Of a DNA stretch of 64,000 bases, positions 1 to 10,294 are shown piece by piece (within the stretch, counting starts at the first letter, position 1; each line of letters begins with the position of its first letter). The DNA comes from Crocosphaera chwakensis CCY0110. GTDB taxonomy: Bacteria; Cyanobacteriota; Cyanobacteriia; Cyanobacteriales; Microcystaceae. The DNA lies in NCBI RefSeq assembly GCF_000169335.1, contig NZ_AAXW01000011.1, forward strand, positions 62,001-126,000, read 5' to 3'. The notes beneath the pieces are model-generated. The model saw only the letters and a list, made by a program, of their open reading frames with translations. It made no database searches and was not told where the DNA came from. The position numbers and the translations under genes are program-made.

Positions 1-918
1 TTAGACGCAGCCTTACTCCGTCCTGGTCGTTTTGACCGTCAAGTGGTGGTTGACCGTCCTGACTACGCAGGTCGTCAAGAAATTCTCAAAGTTCATGCTC
101 GTGGTAAAACCCTCTCGAAAGACGTGGATCTCGATAAAATTGCCCGTCGTACCCCTGGGTTTACCGGTGCTGACCTCTCTAACCTGTTGAATGAGGCCGC
201 TATTTTAGCTGCTCGTCGTAATTTAACCGAGATTTCTATGGACGAAGTTAACGACGCTATTGATCGCGTTTTAGCCGGTCCTGAGAAGAAAAATCGGGTG
301 ATGAGTGAGAAACGTAAAACCTTAGTGGCTTACCACGAAGCTGGCCACGCCTTAGTGGGTGCCTTGATGCCTGACTACGACCCTGTACAGAAAATCAGCA
401 TTATTCCCCGTGGTCGCGCCGGTGGGTTAACCTGGTTTACTCCTAGCGAAGATCGCATGGAGTCTGGGTTATATTCTCGCTCTTACCTACAAAATCAAAT
501 GGCTGTCGCTTTAGGGGGTCGTGTGGCTGAAGAAATCATCTTCGGTGAAGAAGAAGTCACCACCGGTGCCTCTAATGACTTACAACAAGTGGCCAGAGTT
601 GCCCGTCAAATGGTAACACGGTTCGGAATGAGCGATCGCCTAGGACCGGTGGCTTTAGGACGGCAAAACGGAAACGTTTTCTTAGGTCGGGATATTGCTT
701 CTGATCGGGACTTTTCCAATGAAACTGCTTCTACTATTGATAATGAGGTTCGTCAACTGGTGGATACCGCTTATAGTCGCGCTAAAGATGTTTTAGAAAG
801 TAACCGTCACATCTTAGATCGCTTAGCGGATATGTTAGTTGAAAAAGAAACCGTTGACTCTGATGAACTGCAAGAAATCTTAAGCAGTAATGAGGTTAAA
901 ATGGCTACTTTAGTCTAG
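1..918 (+). CDS. ftsH: ATP-dependent zinc metalloprotease FtsH (3' part)
   Basis: The frame is open from the first base, so the 5' end lies outside the window. FtsH is a membrane-anchored AAA+ protease that degrades damaged membrane proteins; in cyanobacteria it includes photosystem II D1 repair. The visible part starts in the second region of homology of the AAA domain (LLRPGRFDRQ, with the arginine fingers), passes through the helical lid, and reaches the zinc-protease signature HEAGH near nucleotide 340. The third metal ligand should be the Asp of the ASNDLQQ segment. The C-terminal tail is short. The gene ends in a clear hairpin terminator and is likely transcribed as the last gene of its unit. 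Which of the several cyanobacterial FtsH paralogues it is cannot be told from this part. Confidence 0.96.
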   Translation, partial: LDAALLRPGRFDRQVVVDRPDYAGRQEILKVHARGKTLSKDVDLDKIARRTPGFTGADLSNLLNEAAILAARRNLTEISMDEVNDAIDRVLAGPEKKNRVMSEKRKTLVAYHEAGHALVGALMPDYDPVQKISIIPRGRAGGLTWFTPSEDRMESGLYSRSYLQNQMAVALGGRVAEEIIFGEEEVTTGASNDLQQVARVARQMVTRFGMSDRLGPVALGRQNGNVFLGRDIASDRDFSNETASTIDNEVRQLVDTAYSRAKDVLESNRHILDRLADMLVEKETVDSDELQEILSSNEVKMATLV

Positions 919-943
919 GCTTTTAACCTTATCTAACTTTTTT

Positions 944-973
944 AAGCAGCACCTAAAATAGTGCTGCTTTTTT
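944..973 (+). terminator. Rho-independent terminator of ftsH
   Basis: A 9-bp perfect stem AAGCAGCAC / GTGCTGCTT with an 8-base loop is followed directly by a T run. It begins 25 bases after the ftsH stop codon. Confidence 0.9.
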
Positions 974-1073
974 CGTACTAGAGTTTAGACTGAAGGATAT
1001 TGACACTCCCACAACTACACGATGCTCTGTTTGCAGTATTCTGTAATATTGAAGTGTTGACAAGCCAAAATTG

Positions 1074-2627
1074 ATGAATCGAAAAACCCACGGTGCGATC
1101 GCTGCTGGACATCCTAAAACCGCCCAAGCTGGTCAACTGATGTTTGAGTTGGGGGGAAATGCTTTTGATGGGGCGATCGCTGCAATGTTAGCCTCTTTTG
1201 TCGTTGAATCTACCTTAACCTCTTCAGCCGGTGGAGGATTTTTATTAGCCCATACTCAAGAAAAAGAAAGTATTTTATTCGATTTTTTTTGTCAAACCCC
1301 TCGGATGAAAAAATCTATTGAGGAGATTGAATTTTATCCTGTTAGTATTAATTTTGGTGGGGCAACCCAAGTATTTCATATTGGTCGGGGTTCGGTGGCT
1401 ATTCCTAGTAGTTTAATAGGATTATTTGAGGTACATCAGCAACTGGGTAAGTTACCTTTTTCTACAGTAATAGAACCAGCCATTGACTATGCTAGAAATG
1501 GTTATAAAGTTACTCCTTATAATCGAGTTACATTTGAAATTTTAGAACCCATTTTAAGGGCTTCCCATGAGTCTCAAAAATTATATTTATCTAATAATCA
1601 ATTATTAAATATAGGAGACAGAGCCTATGTTAAAGATTTTGCCAATGTCTTAGAAGAATTAGCTAAAAAAGGAATCCAAGAATTTTATCAAGGTGATATC
1701 GCTCATCAAATGTTGCAAGATATGAAAGAAGGTGGTTATTTAACTCAAGATGATTTGACGCATTATCGTGTTATTAAAAGAAAGCCTCTACATATTAACT
1801 ATAGAGGTTATGAATTATTAACTAATCCTCCTCCGAGTTCAGGAGGTATTTTAATCAATTATGCTTTAAAGCTTCTAGAAACAGTTGATTTGAATGGTTA
1901 TGAATTTGGCAATCAAACCCATCTTCAATTATTAGCGACAGTGATGGCATTAACCAATGATGCTAGAAAAATAAAGTACGATAATTATGTTTATGAGAAA
2001 AATATAATTAATCAATTTTTAAGTCAAGAAAATCTTTTTCATTCTCAAACTAAGTTACAACAAACAATTAATAAATGGGGCAGTACCACTCATATTAGTG
2101 TCATTGATGAACATGGGAATGCAGCCAGTGTGACTAATTCTAATGGAGAAGGGTCAGCTTATGTTATTCCTAATACAGGAATTATGCTCAATAATATGTT
2201 AGGAGAAGCGGATTTAAACCCTCTAGGATTTCATCGTTGGCCTTGTAATTGTCGCATTTCTTCGATGATGTCCCCTACCCTTGTTCTTAAAGAAGGAAAA
2301 CCAGAAATCGTTTTAGGTTCGGGAGGCTCAAACCGTATTAGAACGGCTCTTTTACAAGTAATTTCTAACTTATTAGATTTCAATTTTTCTTTAGAAGAAG
2401 CTATTAATAAGCCCAGAATTCACTGGGAAAATAATCTTTTGAACCTCGAACCAAGAGAAAAATTAGCAACCGTTGAAAGCTTACAATTACCGCCCAACAC
2501 AGAAATTATTCGGTGGCAAGAATTAAGTATGTTTTTTGGAGGGGTTCACGGTGTGAGATTCAAGGATAATCATTCCATAGAAGCCATAGGAGATATACGC
2601 AGGGCAGGCGTTGGCATTGTTTGTTAA
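1074..2627 (+). CDS. ggt: Gamma-glutamyltransferase
   Basis: This is an N-terminal nucleophile hydrolase that transfers or hydrolyses the gamma-glutamyl group of glutathione and related peptides. The 517-aa length is slightly short for the family. The autoprocessing and nucleophile region is seen as GSTTHISVID in the second half, with a Thr in the expected place, and the family GSGGSNRIRTA loop lies further on. The N-terminus has the usual GNAFDGAIAAM motif. No convincing signal peptide is visible, so it may be cytoplasmic or periplasmic. A TTG lies one codon upstream, but the ATG at 1074 is the better start. It faces a convergent small gene 3 bases beyond its stop. Confidence 0.9.
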   Translation: MNRKTHGAIAAGHPKTAQAGQLMFELGGNAFDGAIAAMLASFVVESTLTSSAGGGFLLAHTQEKESILFDFFCQTPRMKKSIEEIEFYPVSINFGGATQVFHIGRGSVAIPSSLIGLFEVHQQLGKLPFSTVIEPAIDYARNGYKVTPYNRVTFEILEPILRASHESQKLYLSNNQLLNIGDRAYVKDFANVLEELAKKGIQEFYQGDIAHQMLQDMKEGGYLTQDDLTHYRVIKRKPLHINYRGYELLTNPPPSSGGILINYALKLLETVDLNGYEFGNQTHLQLLATVMALTNDARKIKYDNYVYEKNIINQFLSQENLFHSQTKLQQTINKWGSTTHISVIDEHGNAASVTNSNGEGSAYVIPNTGIMLNNMLGEADLNPLGFHRWPCNCRISSMMSPTLVLKEGKPEIVLGSGGSNRIRTALLQVISNLLDFNFSLEEAINKPRIHWENNLLNLEPREKLATVESLQLPPNTEIIRWQELSMFFGGVHGVRFKDNHSIEAIGDIRRAGVGIVC

Positions 2628-2630
2628 ATT

Positions 2631-3077
2631 CTACTCTACATGATATGGAGAAGCCCCTGGCCGTTGTTGTCCCCATTGCATAAGTTGATCTAAAGTAGAA
2701 CGAGGAACCCCAGACCGACGAGAAGCACCATTGAGTCCCGCTCCCCGTCGTAATAAGTTAATAGCTGTTTGTACTTTACGATACATCCTTGTTCCATATC
2801 GAATCTGTTGTTTATCGTGGGCGACAACTAACCCGTAAGCAATATCATTAGCAATTTGAATTGATACCTCCTGAGCTAGTCTTTTCTTGGTTTCTTCAGC
2901 AGAAGGAGACTGATAAACATTTCGTGTCTTTTGATAGGGAACTTGGGGAAAACTCCCTGCGTCTTGGGTTACAACTAGGTTTTTAAGTAATAAGGTAGAG
3001 GTTTGTAGTCCTGATGCTGCCTCTGCAAAATTGCTCAAGATAGAGCCACTTAATAACAAACAGGTTAGATATTTCAT
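2631..3077 (-). CDS. Secreted conserved hypothetical protein
   Basis: A 148-aa protein with an N-terminal signal peptide (hydrophobic LTCLLLSGSILSN, then an AEA-like cleavage site near residue 21). The mature part has a helical, basic middle section and a C-terminal segment, ASRRSGVPRSTLDQLMQWG, that resembles a helix-turn-helix. That is unexpected for an exported protein, and the resemblance may be coincidental. It is convergent with ggt, separated by 3 bases. I do not recognise a named family; it looks like a cyanobacteria-specific export product of unknown function. Confidence 0.7.
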   Translation of the reverse strand: MKYLTCLLLSGSILSNFAEAASGLQTSTLLLKNLVVTQDAGSFPQVPYQKTRNVYQSPSAEETKKRLAQEVSIQIANDIAYGLVVAHDKQQIRYGTRMYRKVQTAINLLRRGAGLNGASRRSGVPRSTLDQLMQWGQQRPGASPYHVE

Positions 3078-3285
3078 AGAGCAACTGTACCCACTTTTGA
3101 AGTGGGGATGTGTGTGTTGGGTAGAAATAAGTTTGTTGTTTAATGTAGCAAATATTTAAGATTTGAGCCAAAAAGTTTTTTGTTAGCAGCAGAGATAATT
3201 TTTGTTTTAATCTAAGAAAGCCATAACCTTTTGTGTCTTACAAAGTCGCAAACTGCTGTAAATTATCATCAATGCAAATCCTATC

Positions 3286-4464
3286 ATGCCCCCAAAACTG
3301 AAAAATTGGCTGATTAAACAGTCAAATATTTTATTTTCTTGGAAAACAGAGGACTCCAATAGTAGCCAAAAATCACAACCATCACCCCATGAATTACCAG
3401 CTAAGATTAAAAAGCAAATACAAGAAAAAATTAACAGTTTAGAGAATAATCCTACAGAAGAACAAGGGATTATAGACACCCTAGATAATGCTTTTCAACG
3501 TTGGCTAGATAGTCCAGAAACTGAGGATAACTCGGTGGTTATCTTAAGTAGTCCTATCACTGCTGTTTCTCCTCTCATAGCAGATGCGATCAAAAAATGG
3601 TCATTACAACAACAAATAGTTATTAAAGTGTTACCTTTAGATGCTAGACCACCGGATATGAAAAGTATTATTCCTATCGTAGAAGATTTTTTACAAGAAC
3701 AGGGTCAGAAGGTAGAAACTAAACAAGATATTTCAGAAGTATTTGTTATTCCCAATCTTGACTTTTGTTTTCTTCGTTCTGTTGAAGGATTGAATGCAAT
3801 TGAATATTTACAATCCTTATTTTGCCAACATTCACAAGAGCGTTTTTGGATTATTGGGGCTAATCAAGTTAGTTGGCAATACTTAGATTTAGTGAGTAAT
3901 ATTTCTGCTTTTTGTGGTGAAATTTTTATCTTACCTGAAGTTTCTCCAGAAGATTTACAAGAGTGGCTAAATCCTATTATCCAATCCTTTGATATTGGCT
4001 TAGATAAATTAAAAATAGAACAACAAATTTTAGAAGATACAGGAGAAAGCGATCAAAATGATTGGCAAAAATATTTTGAGCATTTAGCATATATTTCTGA
4101 GGGAGGTAGTCTGGTGACAGCACAACTTTTTCTGAATTCTATTTATCAAAAAACAGAAACAGAAGAAAAGGAGCAAGCTGAACAAAAATTACTGACAAAT
4201 TATCCCGAATTATCTGACTTGCCATTTATTGATTTTCCTGAACAATATATTTTATACTCTTTACTATTACATGGCAGTTTAAATCTATCAGATTTAGCAG
4301 AAAGTTTAGGAGATGAGAAAGGAGAAGTGACTGGAAAAGTCCAAGTTTTACGCCGTCAAGGGCTGATTGAACAGTATAACCAAATCTTAACAATTAATCC
4401 TTTTCATTATCCAAAACTAAAACAAAAGTTATCAAGTAATAATTTTATTATGAGTGGAGAATAA
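3286..4464 (+). CDS. AAA/STAND-like protein without a P-loop
   Basis: A 392-aa soluble protein of unknown role. After a charged N-terminal stretch, residues about 75-270 read like an AAA or STAND ATPase core: a strand plus loop at ILSSPITAVSP where Walker A should be (no GxxxxGK), a Walker-B-like VIPNLDFCF, and a sensor-1-like FWIIGANQ. The last 80 residues look like a winged helix (SLNLSDLAESLG... VLRRQGLIE). The stop is 4 bases before the start of an MscS channel gene, so the two are probably co-transcribed and work together. The missing P-loop suggests a degenerate, perhaps non-hydrolysing, regulator. Function is inferred only from this context. Confidence 0.75.
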   Translation: MPPKLKNWLIKQSNILFSWKTEDSNSSQKSQPSPHELPAKIKKQIQEKINSLENNPTEEQGIIDTLDNAFQRWLDSPETEDNSVVILSSPITAVSPLIADAIKKWSLQQQIVIKVLPLDARPPDMKSIIPIVEDFLQEQGQKVETKQDISEVFVIPNLDFCFLRSVEGLNAIEYLQSLFCQHSQERFWIIGANQVSWQYLDLVSNISAFCGEIFILPEVSPEDLQEWLNPIIQSFDIGLDKLKIEQQILEDTGESDQNDWQKYFEHLAYISEGGSLVTAQLFLNSIYQKTETEEKEQAEQKLLTNYPELSDLPFIDFPEQYILYSLLLHGSLNLSDLAESLGDEKGEVTGKVQVLRRQGLIEQYNQILTINPFHYPKLKQKLSSNNFIMSGE

Positions 4465-4468
4465 AACC

Positions 4469-5347
4469 ATGAATCATTTTCTAGTCACAATTAATAATCA
4501 CCTATATTGGTTAGCACAATCTTCTTTAAGTGATATTCAAGATAACTCAGACAACGATATTATTTCCAAACTTACTATTAATAAAGTCATTCAGGGAGTA
4601 TTAATTATTGTCAGTGCTTACTCCATTTTAAAAATTGTTGATAAACTCATTCTTTGGTTATCAGAAAGAATTGCTAAACGATGGCGTTTAAGAGTCAAGC
4701 AATTTTTACCCTTCTTAAGAATGTTTGTCTTAATCGTAACCGTTATCATTTTAATGAATCTATTTTTTCACCTGTCAAGAGAAAATATTATTGCTGTAAC
4801 GGGGACGGTTGCGGTTGCATTGGGTTTTGCCTTTAAAGACTATGCTAGTTCTATTATTGCTGGCATTGTGGGTTTATTTGAATCTCCCTATGATGTAGGC
4901 GATCGCGTTAAAATAGGAGACTATTATGGTGAAGTAATGAGCTATGGCCTACGAGCCATTAAACTGCAAACCCCTGATGATAATTTAGTAACTATTCCCC
5001 ATAACAAAATTTGGACAGAAGCGGTGTCTAATGCTAATGCAGGAGCGTTAGAAGCTCAAGTAGTGACAGAATTTTATTTTGCTCATGAAACCGATGTTAA
5101 CTTAGTTCAAAAACTCCTTTATCGGGTTGCCCATACTAGCAAATATACTGCTTTAAAATTACCTATTTTAGTGATTATAGAAGAAAAGCCTTGGGGAACT
5201 TTATTTAAACTCAAATCCTATCCTCTGGACGCAAGGGATGAATTTGTTTACAAAACAGATTTAACGACGAGAGCAAAACAAGCTTTTGCTAAACATAAAC
5301 TAAGTTATCCTCGTATTTTTGAAGTAGAAGGGGGTCCGTTAGAATAA
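4469..5347 (+). CDS. MscS-family mechanosensitive channel
   Basis: A 292-aa small-conductance channel protein that releases solutes upon membrane tension. Three transmembrane helices occupy roughly residues 35-130. The pore-lining TM3 and hinge is the Ala/Gly-rich VTGTVAVALGFAFKDYASS segment. The beta domain follows with YDVGDRVKIGDYYGEV and the phi-x-x-PN-like VTIPHNKIW motif. An in-frame GTG 15 bases upstream overlaps the preceding gene; the ATG at 4469, just 4 bases after that gene's stop, is preferred. It sits between a P-loop-less ATPase-like gene and an MgtC gene, suggesting an envelope or ion-homeostasis unit. A second, unrelated-context MscS lies at 39.7 kb. Confidence 0.9.
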   Translation: MNHFLVTINNHLYWLAQSSLSDIQDNSDNDIISKLTINKVIQGVLIIVSAYSILKIVDKLILWLSERIAKRWRLRVKQFLPFLRMFVLIVTVIILMNLFFHLSRENIIAVTGTVAVALGFAFKDYASSIIAGIVGLFESPYDVGDRVKIGDYYGEVMSYGLRAIKLQTPDDNLVTIPHNKIWTEAVSNANAGALEAQVVTEFYFAHETDVNLVQKLLYRVAHTSKYTALKLPILVIIEEKPWGTLFKLKSYPLDARDEFVYKTDLTTRAKQAFAKHKLSYPRIFEVEGGPLE

Positions 5348-5365
5348 GATGAAATTCCTTAATAT

Positions 5366-5863
5366 TTGCTACAAAAGATTGCACGAGAGCAGGGAGTAGG
5401 GAGAAGATTGATTTATACACGAGGATTTAAACCATTGTCAGAACCATCCGCTTTTGCCCCTGTTAACGAATTAACTCTGGTTGGTCGCTTAGGTTTAGCC
5501 TTATTAGCTGGAGCGATTATTGGTGCAGAAAGAGAAGCAAAAAATAAAGCTGCTGGTTTACGGACTCATATTTTAGTTAGTTTTGGGTCTGCTATGTTTG
5601 TTCTCATTCCTATTCAATTGGGTGCTGCTCAACAGAATCCAGATATTCTGGGACGGGCGATTTCTGGAATCATTGGAGGAGTCAGTTTTATTGGTGCAGG
5701 AACCATTTTACGGAGTTCGAGGGTTCACGGGTTAACGTCTGCGGCCGCTATTTGGGTATCATCAGCTTTAGGGACTGCCATTGGTTGCGGTTTGTGGTTA
5801 CTGGGATTAACAGGGTCTTTAGTGGCATTAATTGTCCTCAGACTTTTAGAGAAATTGGAGTGA
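5366..5863 (+). CDS. MgtC/SapB family membrane protein
   Basis: A small polytopic membrane protein with the MgtC signature: LGLALLAGAIIGAERE, followed by AAGLRTHILVSFGSAMF, then GRAISGIIGGVSFIGAGTILR and GLTSAAAIWVSSALG. Four to five transmembrane helices can be drawn. MgtC proteins in pathogens modulate the F-type ATPase and Mg2+ stress; the cyanobacterial role is unknown. No ATG is available: in-frame TTG codons at 5366, 5408 or 5435 are the candidate starts, and the last gives a protein closest to the family start. It follows the MscS gene by under 100 bases on the same strand and may belong to that operon. Confidence 0.85.
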   Translation: MLQKIAREQGVGRRLIYTRGFKPLSEPSAFAPVNELTLVGRLGLALLAGAIIGAEREAKNKAAGLRTHILVSFGSAMFVLIPIQLGAAQQNPDILGRAISGIIGGVSFIGAGTILRSSRVHGLTSAAAIWVSSALGTAIGCGLWLLGLTGSLVALIVLRLLEKLE

Positions 5864-5991
5864 ACACTTAATAGTGAACAGTAAATAAATAGTCGGAGAT
5901 AAATGTAAACAAGCTGTAACCTCTTAAGGTGCGCTTTCCCTGCTCCCTGCTCTTTGCTCACTTTAAAGTAACGTTTATTTTTATTAAATTA

Positions 5992-6771
<780 letters not shown>

Positions 6772-6886
6772 CTAATGATGGACGATGGATCTTTAGCATA
6801 AGCTTTAGGGTGTCTTTCTGGCAACTATGGGGTTACAATCTATAAAAGTATGAGATAATTAGACGATCTTGTTTTTGTGAGGAGCT

Positions 6887-7567
6887 ATGAAAGGCTTATT
6901 AAAAATGACTTCGATGGTTTCAATTTTTACTCTAGGATTATTGGTTAATCCCACTTATTCAATGCCAGTTAAACCATCAACAGAATTTGCTCAGCAAACC
7001 CCTTCTATCAATCGAGAAGTTAGAAGTTTCTTTGAAAGTGGACGTTTAACTTCAGAAGATAGACTGTTATTTCAAAATCCTCCTAATGGCATTATTCCTA
7101 TTAGAAATCAGTCTGATAGTTGGCAATTTTTTGTATTTAAACGAGGTGGTGTTTCTTTATGGATGCCCCCTGGTATTATAACTCAAGATGAGGTTTTATT
7201 AGAAACAAGTTTAGGGAATATTCGTTTTCAAAGTTTAGGCTCTCATACGGAAAATCAATACTATATTGCTGCTTATGCAGAAGAATTGACGGATAAACAA
7301 GTTGAAAATGCTGATGTCTTATTAGAAGCAATACAAGAGAGAATACCACCAGAAAAGAATTTTAAATTAACTAGAGAAAGAGCTATCTTATTAGATGAAA
7401 ATATAGGCAAAGAATTGAGCTTTGAAAATGAAGACGAAACTATTACTTTAAGACTATATCTTGTTAAAAATCGTGCTTATGTTTTAGGGGTTCGTTTTCC
7501 CAATTCAATTACAGACACCCGTAGTACCAGAAGCTTTTTAAATGGGTTAGAATTATTAGAGAATTAG
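6887..7567 (+). CDS. Exported hypothetical protein
   Basis: A 226-aa protein beginning with a signal peptide (KMTSMVSIFTLGLLVNPTYS, cleavage likely after the Ser/Met region near residue 25). The start ATG is preceded by GAGGAG at a good distance. The mature part is a mixed alpha/beta domain with no motif I can name. It is followed after 15 bases by a 65-aa membrane protein and then by a large outer-membrane-like protein, so it likely forms part of an envelope operon. Function unknown. Confidence 0.7.
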   Translation: MKGLLKMTSMVSIFTLGLLVNPTYSMPVKPSTEFAQQTPSINREVRSFFESGRLTSEDRLLFQNPPNGIIPIRNQSDSWQFFVFKRGGVSLWMPPGIITQDEVLLETSLGNIRFQSLGSHTENQYYIAAYAEELTDKQVENADVLLEAIQERIPPEKNFKLTRERAILLDENIGKELSFENEDETITLRLYLVKNRAYVLGVRFPNSITDTRSTRSFLNGLELLEN

Positions 7568-7582
7568 TTACTTAATTTCATC

Positions 7583-7780
7583 ATGGATTATAAATCACAA
7601 AAAACAGAGAGACAACAAAAAGCTATCAAACAAGCAAGAAAAATATTTCTTTTTTTATTAGCAAGTGGTTTATTAATCGGCGTTATTGTCTCTGTTGGTG
7701 TTATCCAAGTGATGAATTATTTTGGCTTAACTGAAAAAACTAATCAAATAAAAATTATCCAAGAAAAACTTAATCAATGA
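7583..7780 (+). CDS. Small single-pass membrane protein
   Basis: A 65-aa protein with a basic, Gln/Lys-rich N-terminus, one transmembrane helix (IFLFLLASGLLIGVIVSVGVI) and a short amphipathic tail. It lies 15 bases after the exported-protein gene and 51 bases before the outer-membrane protein gene, all on the same strand, which is the main support that it is real. No family recognised. Confidence 0.6.
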   Translation: MDYKSQKTERQQKAIKQARKIFLFLLASGLLIGVIVSVGVIQVMNYFGLTEKTNQIKIIQEKLNQ

Positions 7781-7831
7781 ATTTCTTTAACTAAACTTAT
7801 CTAACAAAAAATAATAATCAAGGATAAAAAA

Positions 7832-9670
7832 ATGCTTGATCCATTTCCTAGAATAATTCGTATATTATATGTTTTTCAGGGATTTTTAATCAGTAATTTT
7901 CTTTTTTTATTGTCAAATATAGCAGTCAGTGCTGCTGAAAGTAATGATATTAGAGACAGTAAATTAAATACTTCTTGTCCAATATTTATCCCATTGACGA
8001 ATACGGTTAAACCGACTCTTAATTTCAATAAAGCTCACGAAATAGAAAATAAAACACAGCCAAATAGTTCTTGTGCGCTTGATTTATTAGGAGTAACGGA
8101 TGAAGTAGAATCCATTAATCAGAATAATGAATCCTTATTAAATGCTCAAAAAACATCATCTGAAGATTTATTCACTTTTGAAAATTACGAAATTACAAAC
8201 ATAAATGATATTCATAGTAGTGACCGATGGCATTTTAAATTGCAACCTTATGCTACTATTCCTGTTAATACCTATGGAACCGTCTCAGCGAGAGGAAAAA
8301 CAGTTAGTTATCATCTAAGTTTAGGAGAATTATTAGATACTTTACGAGTTGCAGCCAGTGGACGCTTTGAAGGTTGGAAAGGTCGCTGGGGCTTTATTAT
8401 TGATGGTTATTTCGCCAGTTTACAAGGAATTGGTAATCTTTCTATTGAACGTTCAAGAGAACCTAATCCTATTAATACCTTAAACTTTTTATTAAATACT
8501 AATGTTAATAATCGATTAGAAAATATCATTAATCGGCTAAATCAAGATAGACAAATAGTAACTAATATTCAAGAGATACGAGATAAGCAGCCATTACGAC
8601 AACTAGACCAAAACTTACAAAATATTGAAACAATTTTTTCTGAAAAAGAGCAAAATTTTCAAGAATTAGACTTTAAACTCCAACAATTTGAAGAGCAGCT
8701 AATAACAGGTCGTCAAACATTAGAAATCTTAGATATTAAACTTGAAGATGTCCGTAACCTTGGCTTAGAATTTGACCAGTTGCCACGTTTTGATCCTAAT
8801 ACTCAACCTCTGAGTAGAATTATATCTTTACAGATTCAAGATTTACCAATTATAGATGATTTACAAACATTAAATAATCAAATTAAAGAGTTAAATCAAC
8901 TTTCTGATCTTGGACAACTACAAGAAAAACTAATACAAACACGAGATAATTTAGATCAACTTAATCAACAAATTAAAACCCTTCAAGAAACAAATAATAG
9001 TCAAGCATTACAAAATCTTGAAAACCAACTAGAAGAAACCAAAATTTTTCTTGATCAACAAATTGGCAGTATTAGCAAAATTAAAGAATTCCAAGAATTT
9101 CAAGCTAACCAACAAACACAAACACTAAATATAGATAATCAAACCAGTTTACAATTTGATCAAGGTATTTATGACTTTGCTATCAGTTATCATTTTGGTG
9201 AGCTTCCCTTTCATCAATTACCAGATAAACCCTCTAATCGTCCTTATCCTTTATTATGGTTCCAACCTATTGCAGGGGTTCGTTTAAATGATATTAGTAT
9301 TGATATTGAAGCTATCACTACCACAAAAATATCGAGTACATTAGTGAATTTTGAAGCAACCACAAAGCAAAATTTTAAAAAAGATAGAACCTGGTTGGAA
9401 CCCTTATTAGGAGGAAAACTCGGTTTACAAATTTCTGATCCAATTACATTTTGGTTGCGAGGAGATGCGTCAGGATTTGGATTAGCAGGAGACACCGATA
9501 TTAGTTGGAATTTATTATTTGGCATTGATTGGTGGATTCATCAACAAATTTCTTTACAACTAGGCTATCGTTTTTATGAAATCGATTATAAAAATACGCG
9601 AGATAATAATGATTTCGGATTTGAAGAAAATTTCAATGGATTATTTCTATCAGCTAGTTTTCACTTTTAA
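7832..9670 (+). CDS. Outer-membrane beta-barrel protein with coiled-coil insertion
   Basis: A 612-aa protein. An N-terminal hydrophobic segment (residues about 8-35) ends in a signal-peptidase-like SAA site. Residues about 130-210 alternate in the manner of barrel strands (FKLQPYATIPVNTYG, WGFIIDGYFASLQG). Residues about 225-430 are a long, Gln/Leu/Asn-rich coiled coil. Residues about 450-612 return to strand-turn-strand pattern and finish in LSASFHF, the terminal aromatic expected of an outer-membrane barrel. The coiled coil thus looks inserted inside a single small barrel and could reach across the periplasm or outward. It is the last gene of a three-gene run with an exported and a small membrane protein. 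Molecular function unknown. Confidence 0.7.
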   Translation: MLDPFPRIIRILYVFQGFLISNFLFLLSNIAVSAAESNDIRDSKLNTSCPIFIPLTNTVKPTLNFNKAHEIENKTQPNSSCALDLLGVTDEVESINQNNESLLNAQKTSSEDLFTFENYEITNINDIHSSDRWHFKLQPYATIPVNTYGTVSARGKTVSYHLSLGELLDTLRVAASGRFEGWKGRWGFIIDGYFASLQGIGNLSIERSREPNPINTLNFLLNTNVNNRLENIINRLNQDRQIVTNIQEIRDKQPLRQLDQNLQNIETIFSEKEQNFQELDFKLQQFEEQLITGRQTLEILDIKLEDVRNLGLEFDQLPRFDPNTQPLSRIISLQIQDLPIIDDLQTLNNQIKELNQLSDLGQLQEKLIQTRDNLDQLNQQIKTLQETNNSQALQNLENQLEETKIFLDQQIGSISKIKEFQEFQANQQTQTLNIDNQTSLQFDQGIYDFAISYHFGELPFHQLPDKPSNRPYPLLWFQPIAGVRLNDISIDIEAITTTKISSTLVNFEATTKQNFKKDRTWLEPLLGGKLGLQISDPITFWLRGDASGFGLAGDTDISWNLLFGIDWWIHQQISLQLGYRFYEIDYKNTRDNNDFGFEENFNGLFLSASFHF

Positions 9671-9740
9671 ACTAACCTCTCCTTAGTTACTCTGTGTAGT
9701 AAAGTCTCCTTATAAAAAGTAAGTAGTAAGTTTAATTAGA

Positions 9741-9775
<35 letters not shown>

Positions 9776-9875
9776 ATATGAAGTTAATCTAATTTATAGA
9801 GGTTATGCGATCGCTAAAACCGATAATAAACAGTTGATGTGCGATCGCCTTTATTTTAAACAAGTAATGAAAGAT

Positions 9876-10070
9876 TTAACTACACTCTGAATCATGGGGA
9901 AAGTTCAGAAGCGGTAAGCGATCGCCTCTAAATATTTCTTCACTTTCTTCTCCCCAGGCTAATAAGTCTTGGTTTATGGTTTTCATGACCACTAAACCAG
10001 CTAAAAAAGGAAGAGTTGCTAAACTGAGACCTAACGTTGTTAAATAGAGATATTCGTTCTGATGATTCAT
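9876..10070 (-). CDS. Small membrane protein, hypothetical
   Basis: A 64-aa protein with one long hydrophobic stretch (TTLGLSLATLPFLAGLVVM) after a short polar N-terminus, then an acidic, polar tail. The coding pattern and its stand-alone position between two plus-strand genes make it plausible. A HIP1 octamer lies within it. No family assigned. Confidence 0.55.
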   Translation of the reverse strand: MNHQNEYLYLTTLGLSLATLPFLAGLVVMKTINQDLLAWGEESEEIFRGDRLPLLNFPHDSECS

Positions 10071-10294
10071 GGATCTTATCCTGTTGTTACCCTAAGGGTT
10101 TCTAGCGTTAACGTTTGACAAAAGAAATGGCACATTTATTTTATCGCTCTCTCCTGACGATTAGCATAAGGAATCTTAAGTGAACTCATCAACCTGTTAA
10201 CTATGGGTATTAATCTATGGTTTATTTGATCCTCGACTTTACCCACAGATGTTGATAGATTTTTATTATTAAAATATATTATTTATATTTACTT

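Noticed and set aside
2983..3171. 62-codon minus-strand frame
   Set aside because: It overlaps the signal-peptide region of the 148-aa exported gene in another frame and has no protein-like features.
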